Positions 42,842-51,639 of a stretch of 64,000 bases of DNA are shown piece by piece. The notes under the pieces were generated by a model. The model was given only the letters and a program-made list of their open reading frames with translations, was not told the DNA's origin and searched no databases. A program made the translations under genes and the position numbers. Positions within the stretch are counted from its first letter, which is position 1, and every line of letters starts with the position of its first letter. The stretch comes from Micromonospora terminaliae (GTDB taxonomy: Bacteria; Actinomycetota; Actinomycetes; Mycobacteriales; Micromonosporaceae). The stretch spans positions 6,590,001-6,654,000 of the forward strand of contig NZ_CP045309.1 in assembly GCF_009671205.1 (NCBI RefSeq), given 5' to 3'.

Positions 42842-43467
42842 CGCGCGGACGGCCACGCGCGGTGCCCCTGCCGTCGTGGGTGACGGCACCCCGTACCTGG
42901 ATCATGGTGGTCACCGCCGGCAGCCTCACGGTGGCCTTCGTCGTCAGCGCCGCCTGGTGGACCCGGTCGGCCGGCACGAGCCGCTTCGAACCGGCGGTGC
43001 AGATCCTGGGCCTGCTCGGCGGCATCACCGGCATCGTGGCCGAACGCTGGGCGGCGGGCCGGGAGCGGCGCGCCGAGGCCCTCCAGGCCATCGGCGAGGA
43101 GTTGCGGGACAACCGGAGGATCCTCGCGTCCCCGCCCTTCTCCGTGGGCGCCGCGCAGCCGGCCCGTCGGCAGGTCTACCCCCGGATGAACCTGTCGGCG
43201 GTGAACGCCGCCCTCTCCTCGGCCGTGCTGTCCCCCAGGCGCGACGAGGGGCTGTCCAGCATGCTCCACGACTGGCGGAACGAGGCGGAGATCTTCAACC
43301 ACCAGCTCTCCCTCGCCGAGATCCTGGCCTTCACCAACGGCTCCGACGAGGTGCTCCGGGACCTGCACCAGGGCCTGCACGGCGCCGACGGCCCGCTGGA
43401 ACGGATGCAGGAACACCTCAGCGGCCTGCTGGCCACGCCACCACTGACCGCGGCGCTCGCTCGTTAG
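42838..43467 (+). CDS. Two-helix membrane protein coupled to the EgtD-like methyltransferase
   Basis: A 209-residue protein. Two transmembrane helices lie near the N-terminus (TWIMVVTAGSLTVAFVVSAAWW and PAVQILGLLGGITGIVAERWAA). A cytoplasmic helical domain of about 140 residues follows (RRAEALQAIGEELRDNRRILASPP, SSMLHDWRNEAEIFNHQLSLAEILAFTNG). I do not recognise the family. The start codon overlaps the methyltransferase stop (ATGA), so the two are made together and probably work together at the membrane. Confidence 0.75.
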   Translation: MTRGRPRAVPLPSWVTAPRTWIMVVTAGSLTVAFVVSAAWWTRSAGTSRFEPAVQILGLLGGITGIVAERWAAGRERRAEALQAIGEELRDNRRILASPPFSVGAAQPARRQVYPRMNLSAVNAALSSAVLSPRRDEGLSSMLHDWRNEAEIFNHQLSLAEILAFTNGSDEVLRDLHQGLHGADGPLERMQEHLSGLLATPPLTAALAR

Positions 43468-43626
43468 GCGCTCGTGCGGCGGTGCGGCGGTGCGGCGTCC
43501 GAAAAGGATTGCACCCCGACGGTACGATCAACGGCGAGTAGTGAAGGCTGCCGTCATCGTGACGGGCGGGCCCATGTGCGCTCTGGGCTCCGGACAACAG
43601 TTGAGCCGAACACATCGGGGGAAACC

Positions 43627-45780
43627 ATGTTCGAGCGGCTGGGCAGATTCGTCGTCGGCAAGGCGTGGTGGGTCATCGCCGGCTGGGTGGTGGCGGCCGC
43701 CGCCAGCATCCTCACCACCCCGTCGCTGAGCGACATCACCTCCGCCGACCAGGAGAGCTTCCTGCCCCGCTCCTATGAGTCGGTGCAGGCCACCGAACTC
43801 GGGCAGAAGGCGTTCCCGCAGCAGGCCACCGCCACGGCCACGATCGTGGTCAAGCGCGCCGACGGGCAGAAGCTCACCCCCGCCGACGAGGCGAAGGTGG
43901 GCCAGGTCGCCCAGGCGCTCAAGGCCCGGAACATCCCCCGGACGTCCGGCTACCAGACCGGCCCGCCGGCCGTCGCGCCCGACAAGTCCGTCCAGGTGGT
44001 CAACGTCGGCCTCGACGCCACCACCCCCGACGACCCGGCGCTGCTCGACGCCGTACGCGACCTGCGCTCCGCCATCGGCCCCGAGCTGGCGGGCAGTGGC
44101 CTGAGCGCCGGCGTGGCCGGCGACGTGGCCAGCTTCGTCGACAACGAGGACACCTTCAACAAGGCCTTCGCCGTGGTCGGCGTCGCGACGATCATCCTGA
44201 TCATCGGACTGATCCTGATCATCTTCCGCAGCCCCATCGCCGCGCTGCTGCCCGTCGTGGTCGTCAGCGCCGTCCTCACCATCACGACCGGGCTGGTCGC
44301 CGCCGCGGGCAAGGCGTTCGACCTCAACGTCAGCCAGGACCTGCAGACGATCCTGCTGATCGTGCTGTTCGGCATCGGCACCGACTACATCCTGTTCCTG
44401 CTCTTCCGCTACCGCGAACGGCTGCGCGCCGGCGACGACAAGCGCACCGCGATGATCGTGTCCGTCCAGCGGGTCGGCGAGGTCATCACCTCCGCGGCCG
44501 GGGCCGTCATCGTCGCGTTCCTCGTGCTGCTGCTGGCGTCCCTGGGCTTCTTCGGCTCACTCGGCCCGGCGCTCGCCATCGCCGTCGCCGTCATGCTCAT
44601 CACCTCGCTCACCCTCATCCCGGCCGTCGTCTCGCTGCTGGGCCGGTACGTCTTCTGGCCGTCCAAGGCCTGGCAGCGCGCCCCCAAGGCCACCCTGTCG
44701 CGCCGCCTCGGCACCACCGTCGGCCGCCGCCCCGCGATCGTCGCGGCGGCCTCCGGCATCGTGCTGGTCGCGCTCGCCGCGGGCGTGCTCAGCTACAAGG
44801 CCGACTACGACTTCAGCGCCGGCTTCCCGCAGGACACCGAATCGGCCAAGGCCGCCAAGGACCTGCAGCGCGGCTTCGCCGCCGGCGCACTCGCCCCCAC
44901 CGAGGTCTACCTGACCACCGGCAACGGGACGCCGCTGAGCGAGCAGCAGGTCACCGACTTCGCGGCGGCCGCGGCGAAGGCGCCCGGTGTTGGCCAGGCG
45001 CAGCCGCCGGAGCGCAGCACCGACCCGAGCGTGGCCCGGGTCAACCTGCTGCTCAACGAGAACCCGGTGTCCAACGAGGCGATCACCCTCGTCCGGGACG
45101 ACCTGCGCGACGCCGTGCACGAGGCGGCGCCACCCGGCACCAAGGCGCTGGTCGGCGGCACCACGGCGATCTTCGCCGACATCAACTCGGCGAACAACCG
45201 CGACCTCTCGGTGATCCTGCCGGTCGCGGCGGGCCTGATCGCGCTGATCCTCGCGTTGCTGCTGCGCAGTCTCGTCGCGCCGATCTACCTGGTGATCGCG
45301 GTGCTGCTCAACTTCGCGGCGACGCTGGGGGCGACGGTCTACCTCTTCCAAGGGCTCCAGGGAAAGCCCGGGGTGACCTTCCAGTTGCCGATCATCCTGT
45401 ACCTGTTCGTGGTGGCCATCGGGACGGACTACAACATCCTGATGATCGCCTGGCTGCGGGAGGAGGCGCGGGAAGGCAACGGGCCGCATGAGGCCGCCGC
45501 CATCGGCGTGGAGCACGCGGGGCCGACCGTCGCCGCCGCGGGGCTGATCCTGGCGGGGACCTTCGGGGTGCTGATGCTGGCGCCGATCTCGTTCCTGCAG
45601 CAGATGGGGTTCGCGGTCGCGATCGGGATCGTGCTGTCCGCGTTCGTGATGTCGATGTTCTTCGTGCCGGCGTTGACGGCGCTGATCGGGCACAAGGCGT
45701 GGTGGCCGGGGCACGGGGACGAGCGGCCGGCCAACGGGCGGCACGCGGCGCCGGAGCCCGCGACCGTGGCGGAGGCGTAG
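43627..45780 (+). CDS. MMPL-family RND transporter
   Basis: A 717-residue exporter with the duplicated MMPL plan: a helix at residues 15-35, an exported domain, five helices (for example FNKAFAVVGVATIILIIGLILIIFRSPIAALLP), FGIGTDYILFLLFRYRERL, then the same again with VVAIGTDYNILMIAWLREEAREG. The GTDY motifs carry the proton-relay aspartate and tyrosine. A long C-terminal MmpL3-like cytoplasmic tail is absent. Such proteins export lipids, siderophores or drugs. The ATG at 43627 gives the usual MFERLGRFVVGKAWWVI start. Confidence 0.93.
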   Translation: MFERLGRFVVGKAWWVIAGWVVAAAASILTTPSLSDITSADQESFLPRSYESVQATELGQKAFPQQATATATIVVKRADGQKLTPADEAKVGQVAQALKARNIPRTSGYQTGPPAVAPDKSVQVVNVGLDATTPDDPALLDAVRDLRSAIGPELAGSGLSAGVAGDVASFVDNEDTFNKAFAVVGVATIILIIGLILIIFRSPIAALLPVVVVSAVLTITTGLVAAAGKAFDLNVSQDLQTILLIVLFGIGTDYILFLLFRYRERLRAGDDKRTAMIVSVQRVGEVITSAAGAVIVAFLVLLLASLGFFGSLGPALAIAVAVMLITSLTLIPAVVSLLGRYVFWPSKAWQRAPKATLSRRLGTTVGRRPAIVAAASGIVLVALAAGVLSYKADYDFSAGFPQDTESAKAAKDLQRGFAAGALAPTEVYLTTGNGTPLSEQQVTDFAAAAAKAPGVGQAQPPERSTDPSVARVNLLLNENPVSNEAITLVRDDLRDAVHEAAPPGTKALVGGTTAIFADINSANNRDLSVILPVAAGLIALILALLLRSLVAPIYLVIAVLLNFAATLGATVYLFQGLQGKPGVTFQLPIILYLFVVAIGTDYNILMIAWLREEAREGNGPHEAAAIGVEHAGPTVAAAGLILAGTFGVLMLAPISFLQQMGFAVAIGIVLSAFVMSMFFVPALTALIGHKAWWPGHGDERPANGRHAAPEPATVAEA

Positions 45781-45866
45781 CGGGCGAATTCCCATCGAGC
45801 CGACGCCGGCACGCCGGTGAGGCGCAACCCGGACCGGCGCGCGTGCGTCTCAAGGAGGTGGAGACA

Positions 45867-46763
45867 GTGCGCTTGCACCGGTGGCGGGCACTGCCCTGGG
45901 TCACGCTCGCGGCCCTGCTCGCCAGTTGTGGGTCCGCCGGGAACAGCCCAGCCGCCGACCCGCTCGACGGCCTGCGCGAGCAGGCAGGCGGCGCCCTGAC
46001 CCGGTACGACCAGGCGGTTCGCGCAGCGGGAGGTGCCCCCTTCGTACCGCTGGGGGAACTGACCCACCAACTCGGCGACTGGGAACCGGCGAACGGGTCC
46101 TACAAAGAGACCCTGTCGGCCGGCCGCGTCGAGGCCGCCTCGACGCTGCCCGGGGCGCCGAACACGGCCGGCACCATCGTCTGGGCCAACGGCACCCGTC
46201 AGGACGTGCCGTTGATCTCGGCGGACGGGGCGCTGGCGCAGCTGCGCGCCGCCGGGACGGGCGACTGTTCCGGCTGCACGCCGCTCAAACTCACCGGGGC
46301 TCACCTGACCACGATGGCGGTCCCGACCACCCGCGGCCCGGCGACCGCCCCGGCGTGGGAATACACCCTCGATGGCACGACGGTGCGGCTGGCGCGAGTC
46401 GCGGTGGACCCCTCGGCCATCGTCCGGGTGACCCCACCACCCTGGGACGCCGACCACCCACACGAGGGACTGGCGATCGAGTCAGCGACCACCACGACCG
46501 CGAGCAGCGAACTGACCGTCACGTTCACCGGCGCGCCCGGCCCCAGCAGCAAGGCGTGCGGGGCCGACTACAGCGCCATCGCGGTCGAGTCGGACCTGGC
46601 GGTGGTCGTGATCGTCATCGAGTACCGGCACGCCAAGGACGAAGTGTGCCTGGCCATCGGCGCGCAGCGCAGCGCAACCGTCGAGTTGTCGCGACCATTG
46701 GGAGAGCGGGCGGTCCTGGAGGTGACGCAGGGCCTGCCGGTGGAGCTGACCACCACTGGCTGA
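45867..46763 (+). CDS. Putative lipoprotein
   Basis: A 298-residue exported protein. The N-terminus (VRLHRWRALPWVTLAALLASC) ends in a lipobox LAS-C with Cys21 as the lipidation site. The mature protein has a segment with two cysteines (GTGDCSGCTPLKLTGA) and a beta-rich C-terminal region (SSELTVTFTGAPGPSSKACGADYSAIAVES), and no catalytic motif. The GTG at 45867 has AAGGAGGTG 7 bases upstream, one of the best ribosome binding sites in the window, which fixes the start. It should be anchored on the outer face of the membrane. The family is not recognised. Confidence 0.83.
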   Translation: MRLHRWRALPWVTLAALLASCGSAGNSPAADPLDGLREQAGGALTRYDQAVRAAGGAPFVPLGELTHQLGDWEPANGSYKETLSAGRVEAASTLPGAPNTAGTIVWANGTRQDVPLISADGALAQLRAAGTGDCSGCTPLKLTGAHLTTMAVPTTRGPATAPAWEYTLDGTTVRLARVAVDPSAIVRVTPPPWDADHPHEGLAIESATTTTASSELTVTFTGAPGPSSKACGADYSAIAVESDLAVVVIVIEYRHAKDEVCLAIGAQRSATVELSRPLGERAVLEVTQGLPVELTTTG

Positions 46764-47007
46764 CCGTCCCGCTGCCCTGGCTCGGCGCGAACGGCCGCGC
46801 CCAGGGGCGACCTCGTTCACGTGCTGGCCGCCGGCGCATGCAGCCACCGCTCCCGCCGTGGACGAAACCCGGGCAGGCGCGGGCCATCACAGATCTTGAC
46901 TGATGGTGAGACGGCGACGACTCTTTGTGTAGCTGCGGCAGCCGGGGGTGACCTACCCCGACGCCTCGACTGCGCGGCCTTCTGGATCGCTCGCCGGAAG
47001 GACTCTC

Positions 47008-49449
47008 ATGAGGAGTACAGGAAGATCCAATCAACCGCGCCGATTCCTGGCCCTGCTCGTGCTACCGCTGGCGCTCGCCGTCAGCGCACCGGGCTTCGCC
47101 AACCCCACGACGGACAGCACGGTAGCCCCCGACCGGTCATCGACCGGCGAACAGAACGGCGTCGGCCTGATGCGCATCGTCGTCGCCGACAAGTCGGGCA
47201 TCGACCGCCTCAACCAACTCGGCGTCGACCTCGCCGAGTACGTCAAGCCCGTCGACAACGGCATCGAGGTGCACGCCGTCCTCAGCCCCGAGGAGAGCCA
47301 GGCGCTGCGGGACAAGGGCTTCGACGTCCAGGACGCCATTTCCGACCAGAGCGACTACGCGCAGAACATGGCCGAGCGGTCCGCCGCGATCCGCGCCGCG
47401 ACGGCGGCCACCGGCGCCACGGACACCCTGACCGTGCTGCGGGCCGAATGGTTCACGAGCCTCGACAACCAGGTCTTCCTCAACATCGAGGTGAAGTCGA
47501 GCGCCGGCACCGACTCGACGACGGTGCTCACGGCCAGCTGGGACAGCGGACCCGGCACGGAGATCGGCTCCGGCGGCACCGCCACGATGTCCCGGTTCAC
47601 CGACGCCGGCCAGTACATGTACCACCGGTTCAGCAACCCGGTCCCCATCACCGCCAAGCCGGCCCGGGCCACCATCACCAGCAACAAGGGCGGCTCGGCC
47701 ACCATCGACGTCACCAAGTGGCTGGGCAGCCCGCGCAAGAATCCCGGCAAGCACCCGTACGTGTCGGACTTCGTCGACCACTACATGGACCCGACCGAGG
47801 TCACCGCGCGGTTCACCGGCCTGGCCGCGGAGTTCCCCGGGCTGACTCAACTGATCGACCTGCCGTACAAGACGAACGGCTACCGGCGCCAGGCGCAGGC
47901 GCAGTTCGGCACGGCCGCCGCCAGCACCGTCTACGTCACCTCCACGACGTACGGGCACGAGGGCGGCAACGACATCACCATGGCGCTGCTCGACCCGGGC
48001 ACGGCGAACGCCCCGCTGACCGTGAGCGTGTCCGGCAAGGCCGTCACGGTGCGCCTGGCCACCAACGGCTCCGGCGCCATCACCAGCACGGCCGCTCAGG
48101 TCGCCGCCGCGGTCAACGCCAACGCCGACGCGGCCGAGCTGCTCACCGCCAGCACGTACCGGGGCAACGCCGGCACCGGCGTGGTGGCCGCGGCCCCGGT
48201 GACCCCGCTGACCGACAACCTGAAGGCGCCGGCGAGCGTGTCCCGCGATCCGTTCCAGATGAAGGTGCTGCGCATCGGCAAGCACCGCGACGGCTCGAAG
48301 GTCGGCGTCTTCCTCTACTGCCAGGAGCACGCCCGGGAGTGGGTGACCCCGCTGGTCTGCGTGGAGTCCGCCGAACGGCTGCTGCGCAACTACGCCAAGG
48401 ACCCCAACACCCGCAAGATCGTCGACGACCTCGACATCTTCATCCTGCCCGTCGTCAACCCCGACGGCGCGCACTACAGCATGTACGACTTCAACATGCA
48501 GCGGCGGAACATGACCAACTACTGCCCGGCGTCCAACGCCGACCCCGGCCGCCGCAACGCCTGGGGCGTCGACATCAACCGGAACTTCTCCGTCGGCTCC
48601 GTCTTCGACGGCTACGTGGGCGCGTCGGCGACCAGCTGCACCAGCGACACCTTCGCCGGCCCGAGCGAGCTGTCCGAGCCGGAGGCGCGCAACGAGGTGT
48701 GGCTGGTCGACACCTTCCCGAACATCAAGCTCTCGATGAACACCCACTCCTACGGCGGGTACTTCATGTGGCCGCCGGGGGCGTACAAGGCCGAGGGGCG
48801 CGAGGTGCTGCCGCGGGTCGACCAGGGCACCGAGGCGTACTTCTGGACCTCCTCGGACTACATCCTCTCCCGCGTCCAGGAGTACCGGGGCACGGCGATC
48901 TGGCCGGGCCGCACCGGACCTGTGACGGACGTGCTGTACTCGGCGGCCGGCAACAGCGCCGACGAGCACTGGTACAACCGGGGGATCATCGGGTGGGACT
49001 TCGAGGTCGGCGCGGACATCTACGATCCGGCGACCGGGCGGTTCAACGCCGTGGGGTTCCAGCCGCCTTTTGCCGAGGGGCACGAGGAGGCTATGGAGTT
49101 CGCCAACGGGAACATCGGGATTCTCGAGGTGGCTCGGGCTTATGCCACCGACAAGAGTCAGCCTCGGACTGCGCTGGAGGTCGTCAAGCGGGAGCCGGGG
49201 GCTACGGCCTTTACGTTCAGTACCAGTGAGCCGGCGAACGTGTACTACACGCTTGATGGCAGCCGGCCGACGTACAACTCACCCAAGCTGGCCCTGGCCG
49301 GGATGCGCGAGGGCGTCCAGAACATCACGGTGAACAGCGACACGATGGTGAACTGGTTCTCGATCGACATCGCCGGCAACGTGGAAGGCAACTACAAGCC
49401 GGACGGTGAGGGCAAGAACTTCAACAAGCAGCGGGTGAGTGTTCAGTAG
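47008..49449 (+). CDS. Secreted M14-family zinc carboxypeptidase
   Basis: An 813-residue secreted protease. A signal peptide (RRFLALLVLPLALAVSAPGFA) ends near residue 30. A pro-region and an N-terminal beta-domain follow. The peptidase M14 domain has the zinc ligands His441 and Glu444 in CQEHAREW, a third His near 580 in MNTHSYGGYFMWPPG, and substrate-binding NPDGAHYSMYD and DINRNFSVG. The putative catalytic Glu lies in GWDFEVGAD. The C-terminal 90 residues resemble a chitobiase-type beta-sandwich (ANVYYTLDGSRPTYNSPKL). The ATG at 47008 has GGAAGGA upstream. Codon choice becomes less GC-biased over about 49060-49260. A strong terminator follows the stop. Confidence 0.9.
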   Translation: MRSTGRSNQPRRFLALLVLPLALAVSAPGFANPTTDSTVAPDRSSTGEQNGVGLMRIVVADKSGIDRLNQLGVDLAEYVKPVDNGIEVHAVLSPEESQALRDKGFDVQDAISDQSDYAQNMAERSAAIRAATAATGATDTLTVLRAEWFTSLDNQVFLNIEVKSSAGTDSTTVLTASWDSGPGTEIGSGGTATMSRFTDAGQYMYHRFSNPVPITAKPARATITSNKGGSATIDVTKWLGSPRKNPGKHPYVSDFVDHYMDPTEVTARFTGLAAEFPGLTQLIDLPYKTNGYRRQAQAQFGTAAASTVYVTSTTYGHEGGNDITMALLDPGTANAPLTVSVSGKAVTVRLATNGSGAITSTAAQVAAAVNANADAAELLTASTYRGNAGTGVVAAAPVTPLTDNLKAPASVSRDPFQMKVLRIGKHRDGSKVGVFLYCQEHAREWVTPLVCVESAERLLRNYAKDPNTRKIVDDLDIFILPVVNPDGAHYSMYDFNMQRRNMTNYCPASNADPGRRNAWGVDINRNFSVGSVFDGYVGASATSCTSDTFAGPSELSEPEARNEVWLVDTFPNIKLSMNTHSYGGYFMWPPGAYKAEGREVLPRVDQGTEAYFWTSSDYILSRVQEYRGTAIWPGRTGPVTDVLYSAAGNSADEHWYNRGIIGWDFEVGADIYDPATGRFNAVGFQPPFAEGHEEAMEFANGNIGILEVARAYATDKSQPRTALEVVKREPGATAFTFSTSEPANVYYTLDGSRPTYNSPKLALAGMREGVQNITVNSDTMVNWFSIDIAGNVEGNYKPDGEGKNFNKQRVSVQ

Positions 49450-49889
49450 CCTCGCCGCTTGAAGCCTGATGGCCGCCGGCCGGTGGGTCGGCGGCCATCG
49501 TACTGTGGCGACGTCTCCTGCATCTGGTTGAGCGAGCCGAACTATGGCGGCGTGCCGCACGGGATCGATGCCAGCCTGTCCGGCCCGGCGGGGCCCGTCG
49601 ACTACGCGCGCTGACACGACTAGCGGAGCTCGGGAAAGGACGGCGGAGGACATCCACCGACAGCTGCGGTCGGCGTTGGAGATCGGGCCTGCCTCCGCCG
49701 GACCGCAGAAGCAGGGCCGCAGGCTACTCCCGACCACCCCTGCCACGTGTGGTCGCCGAGATCCTCGCCCGCGCGGATGTTGCGGCAACGGGTGGCCCGA
49801 TGCCTGCCACACTGCCGCTGTCGGTCCTTTGGCTGCGGCCAGGGCTAAAATTGCGCAAACCACGCCGAATCTGAAGATCTGCGGTTCCG
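49450..49889. other. Intergenic region between carboxypeptidase and HNH genes
   Basis: About 440 bases with a terminator at the start and no convincing gene afterwards. An open frame at 49544-50014 resembles no family and overlaps the HNH gene on the other strand. GC content falls towards 49850, where the lower-GC island begins. Confidence 0.6.
49468..49499 (+). terminator. Terminator after the carboxypeptidase gene
   Basis: A perfect 11-bp inverted repeat gatggccgccg/cggcggccatc with a 10-base loop, 18 bases after the stop. Confidence 0.8.
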
Positions 49890-50798
49890 TCAGGCAGCTT
49901 TCCGGAATTGCTCATAACGAACTTCTAGCCTGTCTCGGTCTGGGCGCGCCGCACGGTCCCGAGGCAGCGAGATCAGTCGCCCATGCATCTCCTGAATACC
50001 ATGACGCAACATAGGGCCATCGACTTCGGCGAGGATGTCTTTGCGTACTTCGACCACATGGTCAGGGCGAATGCCGAGGATGCCCTGGTCGAACGTTGCA
50101 TGGTGGATCTTGCAAAGAGACAATCCATTCGGGACGATCGGCTCTCCGCGGGGTTGACCATCCGGAATAATGTGAGCAGCCTCAAGGAGGGATGAATGCC
50201 GGAGCTGGCACACGGAGCAGCTTGCACCGTACGCTTGCAATACGCGGGCGCGGAAAAGTGGTTGATGGAGCCGCAGCTTTGTTAACCTTTCGACGTAACG
50301 CCGCCGATCTGGCTCGAGGAAGGTGCCAGGTTCTATAAGCTTCTGGTCTTCGTCAAGCGCAACTGCAAACTGGAGTTCTTTACGCTCGTCGGCAACCAGC
50401 CATACCGGGTACCTTGGCAAATACACGCCAGGGGCAACCCCAACAAACCAGATCAGCGGAAGGTCGTGCTCGTACGCGCGGCGCAGTGCAATGTTTTCCG
50501 GATGATTAGGATTGTCGCCACGGTATTTATATCGCAGTAGCCCGTCTTGGCCCTCGCGGTCTTCATACGGCGGTGACTGACCAGGTGGCGTGAACGTCGT
50601 ACGAAATGACAGGGCGGCGTCCAGTATGGCCGGCTTGCGGATGCCGCGTTGCCGGTCAAGTAGAGGGACTCGAATTCCTTCAAACGTGAATTTTGACAAC
50701 TCGGCTTGTGTTGCCAACTCCCCGTGACTGTGCGCACGCTCCATAAGCCACTCGCAGGCGGCTGCTCGCAACTTAGCGTCGAAGATTGCATCTACCAT
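49890..50798 (-). CDS. HNH endonuclease (restriction-type)
   Basis: A 302-residue nuclease. The C-terminal part is an HNH domain: ASCSVCQLRHSSLLEAAHIIPDGQPRGEPIVPNGLSLCKIHHATFDQGILGI contains a CxxC, the catalytic AHI(I)P, the Asn of NGLSLC, and the final HHATFD, with cysteines that can bind a structural zinc. The first 190 residues form a separate domain (RVPLLDRQRGIRKPAILDAALSFRTTFTP, YRGDNPNHPENIALRRAYEHDLPLIWFVGVAPGVY) that may recognise DNA or modified bases. This plan is that of stand-alone or Mcr-like restriction nucleases. Codon use is clearly less GC-rich than in the flanks. A TATACG -10-like hexamer lies 4 bases before the ATG, so the mRNA may be leaderless. Confidence 0.88.
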   Translation of the reverse strand: MVDAIFDAKLRAAACEWLMERAHSHGELATQAELSKFTFEGIRVPLLDRQRGIRKPAILDAALSFRTTFTPPGQSPPYEDREGQDGLLRYKYRGDNPNHPENIALRRAYEHDLPLIWFVGVAPGVYLPRYPVWLVADERKELQFAVALDEDQKLIEPGTFLEPDRRRYVERLTKLRLHQPLFRARVLQAYGASCSVCQLRHSSLLEAAHIIPDGQPRGEPIVPNGLSLCKIHHATFDQGILGIRPDHVVEVRKDILAEVDGPMLRHGIQEMHGRLISLPRDRAARPDRDRLEVRYEQFRKAA

Positions 50799-51173
50799 GA
50801 TCCGTATAGTGTCAGCGGCGGCGGTCGCGGTCTGTCCATCGAACGGTCATGAAGTTTCCAGCCGAGGCTCGGGTTAGCTGGAAGGTGCCAGGCGATCCCC
50901 TTCGGCAAGGGCTGCCGGATTCTAGACCCCGTTGGGACAAGCTCTCCAGACTCCTCCGTGGCCTTGAGGGCAGCGAGGCGGGGTGTGGAGCATTGTCCGT
51001 TTAGGTATTAAATCTACGAAATTCCTTGTCGTGTAGTCGACAGAAGATCGGCGGATTGAGGCTCGACCGCTACATTCCACAGTCTCGCGATCGAAGATCA
51101 ACCTCGGTTGTCACAGATTGGGTTCCGGCGCTCGTATCGAAGGGGGGCCGACGGCTTGCCGTCGACTTGAAGG
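50799..51173. other. Intergenic region inside the lower-GC island
   Basis: About 375 bases between divergent genes. It holds the TATACG -10-like element of the HNH gene (50803-50808, minus strand). Otherwise I see no gene, tRNA or repeat in it. Confidence 0.5.
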
Positions 51174-51626
51174 GTGGGGTCAACTGTCTACGGGGCGGCT
51201 GCCCTTCTTGTCTCGGCTGCCTGCGTCGTGCTCCTTGCAACGGTATTTTGGGTTGCTCTGTGCCGTTTGGGACGCCCTCCCCGCCGGGGTCAACCGTCGC
51301 GTATGTGCTTCCGTGACCATGCGCTCGACCTTCAGAAGTCACTCGATGAAGCAGTGAACGGGAACCGATTCCACACTGGTCGCAATGGTTCACAGCGATT
51401 TCAATTGGATGGCGTGATGAGAGTCTCGCCACTCGAGTACCAGACTGCGACGATCGACATCGTGGAGGCACTCAAACAAGGCAGAGTCGTGTCCATTGAC
51501 TTCTCGGCGATGCAGGCTTACGAAGCCGCGCGCCTCGCTGACTTCTGCAATGGGCTGGCGGTGATATCCGGATCATGGATATTCCGTATGGCCGAGAATG
51601 TCATTGTGATTACGCGCGAGTCGTAA
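51174..51626 (+). CDS. SepF-like protein with an N-terminal transmembrane helix
   Basis: A 150-residue protein. The C-terminal 80 residues match the SepF fold: RVSPLEYQTATIDIVEALKQGRVVSIDFSAMQAYEAARLADFCNGLAVISGSWIFRMAENVIVITRES, including the ADF-NGL and AENVIVIT blocks. SepF links FtsZ to the membrane through an N-terminal amphipathic helix. Here the N-terminus is instead a true hydrophobic helix (AALLVSAACVVLLATVFWVALC), followed by a basic, Cys-containing linker. GTG at 51174 is used, with GAAGG directly upstream; the start is less certain than the domain. It is followed 13 bases later by the SLATT-like gene. Not in the ftsZ-sepF-ylmG cluster, so this is a paralogue with a likely different job. 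Confidence 0.7.
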   Translation: MGSTVYGAAALLVSAACVVLLATVFWVALCRLGRPPRRGQPSRMCFRDHALDLQKSLDEAVNGNRFHTGRNGSQRFQLDGVMRVSPLEYQTATIDIVEALKQGRVVSIDFSAMQAYEAARLADFCNGLAVISGSWIFRMAENVIVITRES

Positions 51627-51639
51627 TTCGGAGGGCGAT

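Noticed and set aside
39218-42889. Minus-strand frame of 1223 codons
   Set aside because: Lies opposite the FtsX permease and the EgtD-like genes; low-complexity translation with no domain.
49544-50014. Plus-strand frame of 156 codons
   Set aside because: No family resemblance, and it overlaps the well-supported HNH gene on the opposite strand.
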